Positions 42,784 to 51,668 of a stretch of DNA of 64,000 nucleotides are shown piece after piece. The stretch spans positions 1 to 64,000 of the forward strand of contig CAJTER010000023.1 in NCBI GenBank assembly GCA_910575405.1, written 5' to 3'. The stretch comes from Clostridia bacterium (GTDB lineage: Bacteria > Bacillota > Clostridia > Peptostreptococcales > Anaerovoracaceae). The first letter of the stretch is position 1; each line of letters starts with the position of its first letter. The notes under the pieces are model-generated. The model did not search any database. It worked only from the letters and a program-made list of their open reading frames with translations, and was not told the DNA's origin. The position numbers were made by a program, and so were the translations under genes.

Positions 42784-44457
42784 TCAGGATTTTTTTCGGA
42801 TCAAACAGCGTTTTTTAAAGAAGGCGATGCCGTAGCAGGTGATGCGGGCGTAATTGTCTTCCAGATCTGCCGCGTACTTTTTTTCGTCTATCTGTTGGAG
42901 AGCTTTTTCACAGTCCTGATCCAGATCCTTTTGCGTTTTTGAATATTTCACTTCAAATACAGCCGCCCGGTCTCCGGGGTAATCCTTTACGATAATATCG
43001 CTTCGCCCCTCGCCGTGCTCCCGATTGGACTCTACGTTGCAGCCTGCTCCCGCGAAGATTCCGGCGAAAAAGGTGTGGTAAAAGTCCTCTTTATAATCGT
43101 GGTAGCTGATAGTTTTGCGCAGCAGCCGGGAAACTTCCTCCGTGGCCTGCTCGGAGTCACCTTGCCAGATTGCGGAAAAGAGAGCCTTCCGATCCATTCC
43201 CTTCGCCCGATCCGTGAACCAGTGGCGGATGGTTGACTGGAAAATTTCCCGTATCTCCGCATTGGGAATGGTCAGCGGGATGCAGTCCCCCGGCAGCGTT
43301 TTATCCACCTCTGTCTCCCTGGCCCGGGTCAGATATCCGGTGAGATAGAGGATGCTCCACAGGTTTTCCTCAGAGGAATGGAGATAATCATAGGTCAGAT
43401 CGTCTTTGACTTCCCGCGCGATATACCCACCCGAAAGCAGCGTTTCAAATTCCTCGGTGATGGTTTCCCCGGCAAAATCCAGGAAGGAGCGGATGATGGC
43501 GTTATCGCTGGAGTTCTTCCAGTAGCTGGCAGGCTTCGCCTTTGGATCGAGGAGCAGCTTGTTCACGTGGTTCATGACGTCCCAGGGACAGTAAATGTCG
43601 AATTCCCCGAAGCGGTATCCGTCATACCAGGCCTTCATTCCCGGCCCGTATTCGGTCAGATTGGTTTCTTCCAGCAGCCTGTCCACTTCCGCCTGCGTAA
43701 AGCCGAAATATTCGTTGAGTCTGGTGTCGGAAATGGTGTCCGATACGAAATTGTTGGTTCCCGTAAAGATGCCCTCCTTGGCAATCCGCAGGCAGCCTGT
43801 GATCACCGCGAATTTGAGGGAATTGTTGTCCTTAATGGCCCGCATGACGCCCTTTATTACATCCAGCATTTCCGAATAATAGCCCTTTTCGCTGGCCTTT
43901 GCCAGGGGTACGTCGTATTCATCCATCAGGAGAATCACCGGCCGGTCGTAATGGGCGGCCATCATCCGGATCAGGGTCTTCAGGCCTTCACAGACTCTTT
44001 CCTGTGAGGCCTCCCCAGATGCGATTTGGTGAAACGTTTCTTTTTCGTAGGGCGTAAGCTTATCGCTTTCCATGAGATAAGTGTGCTCCCGGTAAAGCTC
44101 CGCAATCGTGAGCCTCAGCATTGCATATGCTCCGGTAAAGTCCAGTCCGTCTACCCCTCGAAAGGATACGAATACAGTAGGATACTGGTTCTGCCAGCAG
44201 CTGCACAGCTCCCGGTTTTGCGAAACAGCAAGTCCGGCAAAAAGCTCCCGGCTGTCCCTTCGAATATCAAAAAATTCATTCAACATGTTCATGCCCAGAG
44301 TTTTGCCGAATCGCCGGGGCCGGGTTATCAGGGTTACCTGGGTGCCGTCGGTTTTGAGCAGCTCTTCGATGAGGCCGCTCTTGTCAATATAATAATAACG
44401 ATTTTCCCGGATATCCGCAAAGCTGGAACGCCCCACGGGGATCTTTACTTCATTCAT
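42784..44457 (-). CDS. AAA-ATPase-like/PD-(D/E)XK fusion protein, copy 2 (divergent)
   Basis: A 557-aa protein of the same architecture as copies 1 and 3 but clearly more distant. It starts MNEVKIPVGRSSFADIRENRYYYIDKS. It has Walker A-like RPRRFGKTLGMNML, Walker B ILLMDEYDVPLAKA, and the nuclease core GEGRSDIIVKDYPGDRAAVFEVKYSK near 495-520. The end reads FFKKRCLIRKKS. The ATG at 44457 follows AAAGGAGCGTGCGGCT; 38 upstream codons are not needed. A short remnant resembling its 3' end lies at 47624-47674. Confidence 0.85.
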   Translation of the reverse strand: MNEVKIPVGRSSFADIRENRYYYIDKSGLIEELLKTDGTQVTLITRPRRFGKTLGMNMLNEFFDIRRDSRELFAGLAVSQNRELCSCWQNQYPTVFVSFRGVDGLDFTGAYAMLRLTIAELYREHTYLMESDKLTPYEKETFHQIASGEASQERVCEGLKTLIRMMAAHYDRPVILLMDEYDVPLAKASEKGYYSEMLDVIKGVMRAIKDNNSLKFAVITGCLRIAKEGIFTGTNNFVSDTISDTRLNEYFGFTQAEVDRLLEETNLTEYGPGMKAWYDGYRFGEFDIYCPWDVMNHVNKLLLDPKAKPASYWKNSSDNAIIRSFLDFAGETITEEFETLLSGGYIAREVKDDLTYDYLHSSEENLWSILYLTGYLTRARETEVDKTLPGDCIPLTIPNAEIREIFQSTIRHWFTDRAKGMDRKALFSAIWQGDSEQATEEVSRLLRKTISYHDYKEDFYHTFFAGIFAGAGCNVESNREHGEGRSDIIVKDYPGDRAAVFEVKYSKTQKDLDQDCEKALQQIDEKKYAADLEDNYARITCYGIAFFKKRCLIRKKS

Positions 44458-44621
44458 AGCCGCACGCTCCTTTCCAGTAGAGCCCCCGGCCAATACCATA
44501 AGTATCAAACGGGCGGCTGCATTAAGCTGCTTTCTTCTTTTTATTCTACCATTGCACCGCCCGTATGGCAAAGGGGCTTTTTCGAGTTTTACCCGTTTCT
44601 TTTGCTGGATTTGAAAACCAT

Positions 44622-44666
44622 TTGACGAATCGGCGCTTTTATGATAATATGCAAGTGATTACTTGC
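44622..44666 (+). promoter_or_regulatory. Promoter with TetR-type operator
   Basis: TTGACG (44622-44627), a 17-bp spacer and TATAAT-like TAATAT (44645-44650). Immediately after lies the dyad GCAAGT-GATT-ACTTGC (44651-44666). The position over the transcription start suits autorepression by the TetR regulator encoded 100 bp downstream. Confidence 0.75.
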
Positions 44667-44765
44667 GTATCCGCAGGCAGATATTTCACGCAAATCCGGC
44701 TCATGTGGAAAGCGAAACAAAAGAATACAAAAGGAGCGGGAAGTGCGCTACAGGGGAGAACGATT

Positions 44766-45404
44766 ATGACACAAAAACAGCAATTGGACAAAACCGGGGA
44801 AGCCATTATCCGGGCGGCAATGGAATTGATCATGGAGCGGGGTTACGGCTCTTCCACTACAAAGGAGATCGCCCGCAGGGCCGGAGTCAACGAATGCACG
44901 ATTTTCCGAAAATTCAAGGGAAAAAAGGAGATCGTGCTAGCGGCCATGAAACTGCCGGAGTGGAATCCCGGCCTGAGGGAAGGCGATTTTTCCTTTACTT
45001 ACGACCTGGAGGCGGATCTGACCTCCTTTGCCAGGGCCTACGCGGAAAAGGTTACGCCTGAAATGGTACGGATTTCCATGGGGCTTCGGGCGCCGGAGTT
45101 GTTTGATGACGTTTCGGAAGGCATTTTAGAAATACCACGGGTTTTTAAGTCAGTTTTGAAAACTTACTTTGAGGAAATGGCAGCAAGAGGGTGGATTTCG
45201 TCAGCTCCGGCCAGCGATCTGGAAGGCCTGGCAATGACGTTCCTCTCCATGAATTTTGGCTTTGTCTTTCTCAAAGGCTCTTTTGGGGACAAGCTGACGG
45301 TTCTGGAACAGGAAGCATATATGGAACAGTCCGTTCACGCATTTGTAAACGGGATAAAGGCAGGCGGAAGCCACCCTGCCGACGGAAAGGAAGGGAAAGC
45401 ATGA
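44766..45404 (+). CDS. TetR/AcrR-family transcriptional regulator
   Basis: A 212-aa regulator. The N-terminal HTH (about 10-55) reads IIRAAMELIMERGYGSSTTKEIARRAGVNECTIFRKFKGKKEIV. The ligand domain follows and ends in a short polar tail. The ATG at 44766 follows GGGGAGAACGATT. The operator at 44651-44666 makes autorepression likely. Its stop overlaps the MBL-hydrolase ATG (ATGA), so the two are cotranscribed and the regulator probably senses the hydrolase substrate or a related compound. Confidence 0.88.
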   Translation: MTQKQQLDKTGEAIIRAAMELIMERGYGSSTTKEIARRAGVNECTIFRKFKGKKEIVLAAMKLPEWNPGLREGDFSFTYDLEADLTSFARAYAEKVTPEMVRISMGLRAPELFDDVSEGILEIPRVFKSVLKTYFEEMAARGWISSAPASDLEGLAMTFLSMNFGFVFLKGSFGDKLTVLEQEAYMEQSVHAFVNGIKAGGSHPADGKEGKA

Positions 45405-46255
45405 GAATTTCAGAAAACGTACATCAGATAAAGCTTGAGTTTCAAGTAACCGAGGAAATACGGCGTTTCGTATATATTTATTTGATCCTGAGAAAAAACT
45501 GCTATCTCATTGACAGCGGAGTGTCCGGTTGTGAAGCGCAAATTGGGGCTTACATGGAAACGTTGGGCCGGAAGCTTTCGGATATCCGCGCCATATTTTT
45601 GACCCATTCTCACCCGGATCATATCGGCGGCGCAGCGGAAATCAGAAAACGGAGCGATTGCAGAGTTTATTCCTCCGCCGGGGAGCGGCCTTGGATCGAG
45701 GATATTGAAAGGCAGTATCAAAAGCGGCCTATTCCCAATTTTTATACGTTGGTTCGGGAATCGGTTCCTGTCGATGGTTCCCTGCAGGATGGGGCGCAGA
45801 TGGAACTGGAGCCGGGGCTTTCTTTGGCCTGTGTCTCCTCTCCTGGCCATTCTATGGATGACATATCCTATTTATTAAACGGCCACATCCTCTTTTGTGG
45901 TGACAGCATCCCCGCGCCGGATGAAGTCCCTATCCTGGTGGATTATGAAAAAAGCCTTGCCAGCCTGGACACCCTTTCCCGCCTCTCTTGCCTGCGCCAG
46001 CTGGAATTCTGCTGTCCGGCCTGGCACCGTGCCTGCAGCGGCTGGGAAACGCTTCAGTGGATAAACGAGGAAAAAAATATGCTGCGCCAATTGCTGCAAA
46101 CAGTAGCGTCCGGCACGGAGCAGGATAAAAGTCCGCATACCCCAGCCGGACTGGAATGGATCCGAGAGGCTATGGAATGGAAGTTCAGCTGCCAAAACCC
46201 GCTGTTTCAAAAAACCATCGCAGCTATCGAAACTTCCCTGAACAGCAAAGCATGA
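45401..46255 (+). CDS. MBL-fold metallo-hydrolase
   Basis: A 284-aa metallo-beta-lactamase-fold hydrolase. The metal site is THSHPDHIGGA (HxHxDH, about 66-76), a later His in SSPGHSMDDIS, and Asp in LFCGDSI. The C-terminal 80 residues are helical and rather Cys/Trp-rich, ending near SLNSKA. Members include glyoxalase II, lactonases and thioesterases; the sequence does not choose between them. The ATG overlaps the TetR stop. It is likely induced when the TetR regulator releases its operator. Confidence 0.85.
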   Translation: MRISENVHQIKLEFQVTEEIRRFVYIYLILRKNCYLIDSGVSGCEAQIGAYMETLGRKLSDIRAIFLTHSHPDHIGGAAEIRKRSDCRVYSSAGERPWIEDIERQYQKRPIPNFYTLVRESVPVDGSLQDGAQMELEPGLSLACVSSPGHSMDDISYLLNGHILFCGDSIPAPDEVPILVDYEKSLASLDTLSRLSCLRQLEFCCPAWHRACSGWETLQWINEEKNMLRQLLQTVASGTEQDKSPHTPAGLEWIREAMEWKFSCQNPLFQKTIAAIETSLNSKA

Positions 46256-46406
46256 AATCTCATTTTTACATTTTGTTATTTTATAAACCGACAAATCTCT
46301 TTATTTTATTCACTTTATCTGTTATAATAAGAACAAATTCGATATATTTTAGCAAACTATCCCTAAATGCGTTCATGTAATAAACAATTTATAATCAGGT
46401 GATACT

Positions 46407-47600
46407 GTGAAACTAATTCCCCGAACCTTATACCTGGACCGAATCGCGCCTCATATAGGCAGACCCTCCGTCAAGCTCCTTTCCGGCATGCGGCGGTGCG
46501 GAAAAACGGTGCTGCTTTCCCAGCTTCGCGCAATCATTGCAGAGCAGGACATTTCCCGGGAAAGCCTTATTTATATAGATTTTGAGTCCCGCGAATTTGA
46601 ACATCTCTGCGAGGCTCAGGCGCTCTACGATTTTATTGCGGAAGCAGTCTGGACCGCTCGGCCGGCCGGAAAGCTCTATTTATTTTTCGATGAGATTCAG
46701 AAAATGAAGGAGTGGCAGTCCGCTATTTGCACGCTTCGGGCGGATTTTGACTGCGACATTTATCTGGCGGGATCGGATTCCCGTTTGCTTTCCTACGCAG
46801 CACCCGATATAGAAATCTTCCGTATTCAGCCCTTTACTCTTTCGGAAATCTGCCAATTTTATGATGCTAATCAGCTGCCTTACACAAAGGAACATCTCTT
46901 TGTGAACTATCTGAAATATGGCGGCCTTCCCGCGTGCCTGATGCTTCCCGATGAGCATGCCGTCACTACATATCTGGAGGATGTGTACCATTCCATTCTG
47001 GTAAAGGATATTCTTTCGGCCGGCGCTATACGAAACAGCAGCCTGCTGAAGGGGCTGGCGGACTTTCTCTTCGACCATATAGGAACTTTGTTTTCCGCCC
47101 GCTCTATCCACCGCGCGCTGAGGGAGACCGGTTACAAAATGACAGTGGAAACGGTGCTTCAGTATCTGGGCAGGCTGCTGGAGGGGATGCTTTTTTCCAG
47201 AGCCGGACGCTATGACATTAAGGCGGGCGCGCTCCTTGCCAGCTCGGAAAAATATTATGCCTGCGACATCGGCCTGCGCAATTCTCTGCGCACCATGGAA
47301 AACATCGACTACAACAAACTCTTTGAAAACATCGTTTATCTGGAAATGCAGAGCCGGGGCTATGATGTGAAGGCCGGAAAGCTGGGGGGATACGATATCG
47401 ACTTTGTGTGCACGAAAGGCGGGGAACGGGTCTACATCCAGGTGGCCTACCTGATTATTCTCGATCAGATGGGCCGGGAGTTCGGCAGCCTGGAAAAAAT
47501 CAAGGATCATTACCCCAAATACGTCATCAGCAACGACGTGGTGGACATGAGCCGAAATGGCATCCGCCATCTGAATATTATGGATTTTTTGCTGGAATAA
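46407..47600 (+). CDS. AAA_14/DUF4143 ATP-binding protein
   Basis: This 397-aa protein has Walker A LLSGMRRCGKTVLL (about 24-37) and Walker B KLYLFFDEIQKMKEWQ. It has an AAA_14 domain (about 20-150) and a C-terminal DUF4143 nuclease-like domain (about 200-350, YYACDIGLRNSL...FENIVYLEMQSRGYDV, then YDIDFVC...YIQVAY). The family is plentiful in accessory DNA of anaerobes and of uncertain function. It starts with GTG at 46407 after an AGGTG site. It sits among the other nuclease genes with no clear partner. Confidence 0.84.
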   Translation: MKLIPRTLYLDRIAPHIGRPSVKLLSGMRRCGKTVLLSQLRAIIAEQDISRESLIYIDFESREFEHLCEAQALYDFIAEAVWTARPAGKLYLFFDEIQKMKEWQSAICTLRADFDCDIYLAGSDSRLLSYAAPDIEIFRIQPFTLSEICQFYDANQLPYTKEHLFVNYLKYGGLPACLMLPDEHAVTTYLEDVYHSILVKDILSAGAIRNSSLLKGLADFLFDHIGTLFSARSIHRALRETGYKMTVETVLQYLGRLLEGMLFSRAGRYDIKAGALLASSEKYYACDIGLRNSLRTMENIDYNKLFENIVYLEMQSRGYDVKAGKLGGYDIDFVCTKGGERVYIQVAYLIILDQMGREFGSLEKIKDHYPKYVISNDVVDMSRNGIRHLNIMDFLLE

Positions 47601-47623
47601 GGGGAATTGTTGAAGGTTTTTCG

Positions 47624-47674
47624 CTAGTGGGAGGAATCCTCCACTTGGATCATACAGCGCTTCTTAAAATTTGA
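47624..47674 (-). pseudogene. 3'-end remnant of an AAA/PD-(D/E)XK gene
   Basis: The minus strand encodes SNFKKRCMIQVEDSSH and a stop, close to the FFKKRCLIRKKS end of the gene at 42784-44457; the DNA is also similar there. The rest of the 47601-47932 gap holds only short unassigned frames. Confidence 0.4.
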
Positions 47675-47932
47675 CGTCAACCGTTTTTTATGGCCTCTGT
47701 AAGAATACAGCAAAACTGCTGCACTTCCGTCCGATCCGAGAAAATGCGCAGCTCCAAGCCGTGCCAAGCCTTGAACATGGAAAACCGCCTTATCAGAAAA
47801 ATTGGATTGTGCTGCCCAGATTTGGACAAAATGGCAAAATTTTTGATATAGCAGTTTTCCATTTCTTTGTATTCGTTGCTTCCTTATAAATCCGTCGGTG
47901 TTTCATTTCCCAGTACGTTTCCCTTAAAGGAT

Positions 47933-48610
47933 TCATAATCCGGTGCGTCCGGAAAAACCTGCCTCGTCATAGTGCATTGTATCCGGTGGAAGTGTAACTG
48001 GAAAGTCAGTTCCAAAGACGATCCGAATCCTTTCCTCTATCCAGCGGGCATGGACATCCTTCCCCGTTCCGGACTCGCCTTCGATTAAAATCAGAGTTTC
48101 CGTGGGCGCAAGACGTTTCAGCAGCTCCATGTTCTGCTTTACTTTGGCGCTTTTTCCAATGATCATGCGCTGTTTACCGGTTTCCTCCCGGATGCGGGAC
48201 AGCTCGTTTCGGTATTGCTGCAGCTGCAGCCGATCGTTTTCCAGCTCCCGCTTGACCTGGTTCAGCTCCGTAACGTCCCGCTCGTTGATGTAGACCCACT
48301 TGATGCCGCCCTTTTTGTCAAAGATGGGAACCCCTGTAAGGATCAGCTGCCTGCCGCCTTTTGTGTCCATGGCGGTCTCGGTTTTGCGGGATTCAAATAC
48401 CTTTACAGTTACGGAAACCTGATAAATTCCCTCTTCCAAAAGCTCCCTGGCCGTCCTTCCCAGTATATGTTCCTTGGACGTTTCCTCAAGGCGCTCTGCG
48501 GCAGGATTCATATACACAATATTCCCCTGATGATCGGCGATTACAATGCCATCATGGGATAGTTCGAAAAAAGTGGCCCAGTCTTCGTTAAATAATTTCG
48601 GTAGTTGCAT
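47933..48610 (-). pseudogene. Truncated PAS/sigma-54-activator gene with foreign tail
   Basis: The 225-aa frame opens MQLPKLFNEDWATFFELSHDGI after GGGGGAAACACC. It has a PAS domain (about 10-120), a coiled linker (120-150) and the start of a sigma-54 AAA+ domain, IIGKSAKVKQNMELLKRLAPTETLILIEGESGTGKD (about 150-190). Directly after Walker A the sequence changes to ARWIEERIRIVFGTDFPVTLPPD and stops, so most of the AAA+ domain and the DNA-binding domain are missing. The new tail resembles an amidohydrolase-type GTDFPV segment, weakly. A shifted frame continues as VFPDAPDYESFKGNVLGNETP. This is a junction of two dead genes. Confidence 0.7.
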
Positions 48611-48748
48611 GATGGTGTTTCCCCCTTTACAGTATTACCTTTGTTCTTTCCCTTTAAAGGATTATTATACCTTATTAATAAAGCAAGGATCATACCATAA
48701 TGAGGGGCGGGGGTAGGTAGCATACATAGGTGCCTAAAATTTCCCGGG

Positions 48749-48811
48749 AATAAAGCCATCATAATATTCACAACCTCCTTCTCCCTGTTCTCCAGATATT
48801 CCTTCAGCACA
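48749..48811 (-). pseudogene. 63-bp fragment of an Rpn gene
   Basis: The minus strand encodes VLKEYLENREKEVVNIMMALF, nearly identical to residues about 235-255 of both Rpn copies. The sequence on either side is unrelated. The rest of 48611-49075 shows only a terminator-like hairpin (about 48942-48978) and a possible gene tail at 49016-49072 (NDPDAAVSIYDAKAKHAE, minus strand). Confidence 0.7.
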
Positions 48812-49075
48812 GGGCAATCACGACCAGATGTGGGATGTAAATGCATAATTCCCAGGCGCTTGTCATGCCCATCGTTTTCCTGTGCCTGCGATAATTGAAA
48901 CGATTTACTTTCTCAGTTGCGCTACTGACAGAAAAACCGCCGCACCACGATATTTAAGGCTTCCGTGAAAGGCGACGGCTTTTTGCAGCACTAATTCTCA
49001 TTTGGTTTTTGTAATGCTATTCCGCATGTTTGGCTTTTGCGTCATAGATGGACACTGCTGCGTCCGGATCATTTT

Positions 49076-50110
49076 TTACAGTGTTCTCTGCAAATGTTCT
49101 TGTATCTGGCGCACATCCCCAATTGACAGATCCGGAATGCTGGCCGCAATATCCTCTACGGAAAGCTTTCCTAACCGCAGCAGGCTTTCCGCTGTTTGTC
49201 TGTCTTTCTCCGCAGCTTCCTTTGCTGCCTTCTTTGTCGCTTCCTTTGTCGCTTTCTCTGCTGCTTTCTCTGCTGCTTCCTTTGCTGCTTTCTCTGCTGC
49301 TTCCCTCGCCACATCTTCCATATATACCTTCATAATATATTCTTTATCAAATAAAGCCATCATAATATCCACAACCTCCTTCTCCCTGCTCTCCAGATAT
49401 TCCTTCAACACGTTCCAGTCTTTGCAGATGCGGATGGTTTCCGCAATTGCCGTTCTCGTTCGCCCGTGCTTTTTCATCTGCTGCGCGTATACCTTTGTAA
49501 ATATAATATACTGACTGATGATATCCTGCGGTCCCGCTTCACCGGATTGCACCTTTTTCCAGGCCTCATCTCCATAGATCATGTTTACCCGCACTTCAAG
49601 GGTGCATTCCTCCCCGCCGAAAAATTCTTTGCCCAAGGATATGGTTTCCGGTTTATCTGCCCGCTCGCCTGTAAATATCACGTACAGCTCCGGCTTTGGC
49701 AGGTGTACTTTTTTGCTCCGGTACAGGCTGGATCGCTCGCTTCCAAAATAATCGTGATAGCTCTGCGCCAGATACAGGAAGGCTCTTACGATGATATTCA
49801 TGGTCCAGGTGGACTGGGCTTCTACCAAAATCATCAGCCGATCCTTTACGATAAATCCCAGGTCGTTGTAAATCCCATCTGTGAGGACATTCTGGATGGT
49901 AATATTAGTTAAATCCGCTTCTGTCGTTTCCGTGTCCTCCGGGTGAAGCGCCCGGTAAAGCTGGAGCAGATATTTCTTTTCCTGAAAAAGAGAAGAAAAG
50001 ACGGTATCCCGAACCGTGTATTTCGCAATTTCAGACTCCCTGTATTCCTCATCGCTTCCCATCGTCCCTGCGGGGTATTCTGGTTCTCTTTGTTTTGTAA
50101 TCTCTCCCAT
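49076..50110 (-). CDS. Rpn-family nuclease/putative transposase, copy 2
   Basis: A 344-aa protein, near-identical to copy 1 (39726-40841) for the first 255 residues: same start MGEITKQREPEYPAGT and same DGIYNDLGFIVKDRLMILVEAQSTWT core. The C-terminal helix is shorter and made of KAAKEAAEKA-type repeats instead of AKDLAKDM. The tail LGKLSVEDIAASIPDLSIGDVRQIQ is shared. It lies in opposite orientation to copy 1, with 8.2 kb between the two genes. Its promoter (50207-50179) overlaps the 3' end of the secreted-protein gene upstream, a sign of insertion there. Confidence 0.86.
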   Translation of the reverse strand: MGEITKQREPEYPAGTMGSDEEYRESEIAKYTVRDTVFSSLFQEKKYLLQLYRALHPEDTETTEADLTNITIQNVLTDGIYNDLGFIVKDRLMILVEAQSTWTMNIIVRAFLYLAQSYHDYFGSERSSLYRSKKVHLPKPELYVIFTGERADKPETISLGKEFFGGEECTLEVRVNMIYGDEAWKKVQSGEAGPQDIISQYIIFTKVYAQQMKKHGRTRTAIAETIRICKDWNVLKEYLESREKEVVDIMMALFDKEYIMKVYMEDVAREAAEKAAKEAAEKAAEKATKEATKKAAKEAAEKDRQTAESLLRLGKLSVEDIAASIPDLSIGDVRQIQEHLQRTL

Positions 50111-50168
50111 TTTATGTTTTCCCCCTTACCATATTGAATCCCCTGAGAAAGCCTGCCATCAGGCCCTT

Positions 50169-50711
50169 TTATATCTTTATTATACCGAGAAACGCCGGCT
50201 GGTTCAATTGATAATCCCTTTCTTTTCGAAAAAAACACCGCTGCGTCACAGAATTTAAGGCTTCCGTGATTCCGTGAAAGGTGGCGGCTATTGCTCCGAT
50301 TCCATTTACTGCACCGAGTATTATATCCGTATCATCAGACACAATGTCTGTAATCTCTTCTGCTGTAACTTGGCCGGAAAAATTTTGATCAAGTTCCACA
50401 CCTACAAATCTACCATCCACATGTACACATAATGCGTTTTCCTCAGAAATTCCCTTCAAATCTGTATCTGCCAAATCTTTTACATCAACGACTTTAAGAA
50501 CCTTACATTCTGAACGTGATTGTTTCGAATTCAGAAAATCTTCTACATCATTTTTGCTAACATCACCAGTTATGTTCTTATCCACCATAACTTTGGCATG
50601 CACATCTTTGTAATTTATTACAGCGGTTTCATTTTCACTGGCAAATGAGGTAACACTTGATAGCATCATTATAGATATTATTGCCACTATTAATCCTGTT
50701 TTCCTTTTCAT
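50169..50711 (-). CDS. Small secreted protein with tail replaced by the Rpn repeat
   Basis: This 180-aa protein has a signal peptide, MKRKTGLIVAIISIMMLSSVTSFA, and a mature acidic domain (about 25-150) with VDKNITGDVSKNDVEDFL and DGRFVGVELDQNFSGQVTAEEITDIV. I do not recognise a family. From about residue 152 the frame runs into the region upstream of Rpn copy 2 that is also found before copy 1, so the last 25 residues (NSVTQRCFFRKERDYQLNQPAF...) are not native. The original C-terminus is lost. The ATG at 50711 has a suitable AGGAGGAAG site. Confidence 0.65.
   Translation of the reverse strand: MKRKTGLIVAIISIMMLSSVTSFASENETAVINYKDVHAKVMVDKNITGDVSKNDVEDFLNSKQSRSECKVLKVVDVKDLADTDLKGISEENALCVHVDGRFVGVELDQNFSGQVTAEEITDIVSDDTDIILGAVNGIGAIAATFHGITEALNSVTQRCFFRKERDYQLNQPAFLGIIKI
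50179..50207 (-). promoter_or_regulatory. Promoter of Rpn copy 2
   Basis: On the minus strand TTGAAC (50207-50202), a 17-bp spacer and TATAAT (50184-50179). It is conserved with copy 1. Confidence 0.7.
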
Positions 50712-51001
50712 TGTCTTCTTCCTCCTGTTTTGTCAAGTTTTTAATCCTTGAAAATCACTTTCCTATCTCTAATGATTCGGAAGCCATGGATGATTATCAA
50801 TATACAAAATCTAATAACCGTTCCGATCCAACGCTACATAATCCGGGCTTCTGGTATATTTTGCTGTTCCTATACTAGACGGAGTAAGGGGGTAAAAGTT
50901 TCAAAAAAGGCAAAATTTTTTTGAAACTTTTTTTCATAGATCTATTTGCGGAGCTTTGCTATAATGGGGATACGAACACATCAGAAAGGAGCCCCCCTGC
51001 G

Positions 51002-51607
51002 ATGAGACAAAAACAGGAGCTTCCACATTTTCATATTGGCAAAAGCTACGGCGGCAATCAGAACTGGATGCCGGATCCCTGGATGCACATCGGCGGCTGC
51101 GGGGCGCTGACTACCTGCGACGTGTGTCTGGATCTGGCGCTTCATCACGGCAGGGCTGAGCTGTACCCCTATGACCTAGGCAATCTGACCCGCAAAGACT
51201 ATATCCGCTTTGGCATGGTCATGAAGCCCTATCTGAAGCCGAGAAATACAGGCATCAAGGATCTGGACACTTACATGGAAGGGGCAGCCGGATATTTTGC
51301 CGACGCGGGGGCGGAGGATATTTCCATGAAGGGGATTTCCGGGGAGCGTCCCTATGAAATGGCCCGAGATGAAATCAGGAGCCAGATCGATGCTGGCAGA
51401 CCTGTAGCTTATCTCATGCTGAATCACAGGGAGCCGCGTTTTGATTTTTTTGAGTGGCACTGGTTCCTGGTCAACGGCTACGAGGAGTGGGACGAATACT
51501 TTTACATAAAGGCGGTTACTTATGGAAGTCCTTACTGGCTGTCCCTGGCTGAGCTGTGGGATACGGGCATGGAAGAGAAGGGCGGAATTGTGACCTTTGC
51601 CTTTTGA
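51002..51607 (+). CDS. C39-like papain-fold cysteine peptidase family protein
   Basis: A 201-aa protein. The start at 51002 follows AAAGGAGCCCCCCTGCG; 27 upstream codons are not needed. Candidate catalytic Cys33 is in MHIGGCGALTTCD and His153 in EWHWFLVNGYEEW, followed by Tyr/Asp residues that may complete the triad. This spacing fits the peptidase_C39-like superfamily. There is no signal peptide, so it is cytoplasmic, and no bacteriocin transporter is near. It heads a same-strand run with a shikimate-kinase-like gene and a DUF2148 gene. Confidence 0.7.
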   Translation: MRQKQELPHFHIGKSYGGNQNWMPDPWMHIGGCGALTTCDVCLDLALHHGRAELYPYDLGNLTRKDYIRFGMVMKPYLKPRNTGIKDLDTYMEGAAGYFADAGAEDISMKGISGERPYEMARDEIRSQIDAGRPVAYLMLNHREPRFDFFEWHWFLVNGYEEWDEYFYIKAVTYGSPYWLSLAELWDTGMEEKGGIVTFAF

Positions 51608-51668
51608 GGATGCTGGAAAATCTTGATTTAAGAAAGCTGGCGAAACATTGAGAAGTGAGGATTAGGAA

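Noticed and set aside
44645-44666. GCAAGTGATTACTTGC considered as a terminator
   Set aside because: No T-run and it directly follows a -10 box; an operator is the better reading.
47677-47862. 61-aa ORF on the minus strand (MENCYIKNFAILSKSG...)
   Set aside because: No ribosome site, no recognisable family, and it lies among gene scraps.
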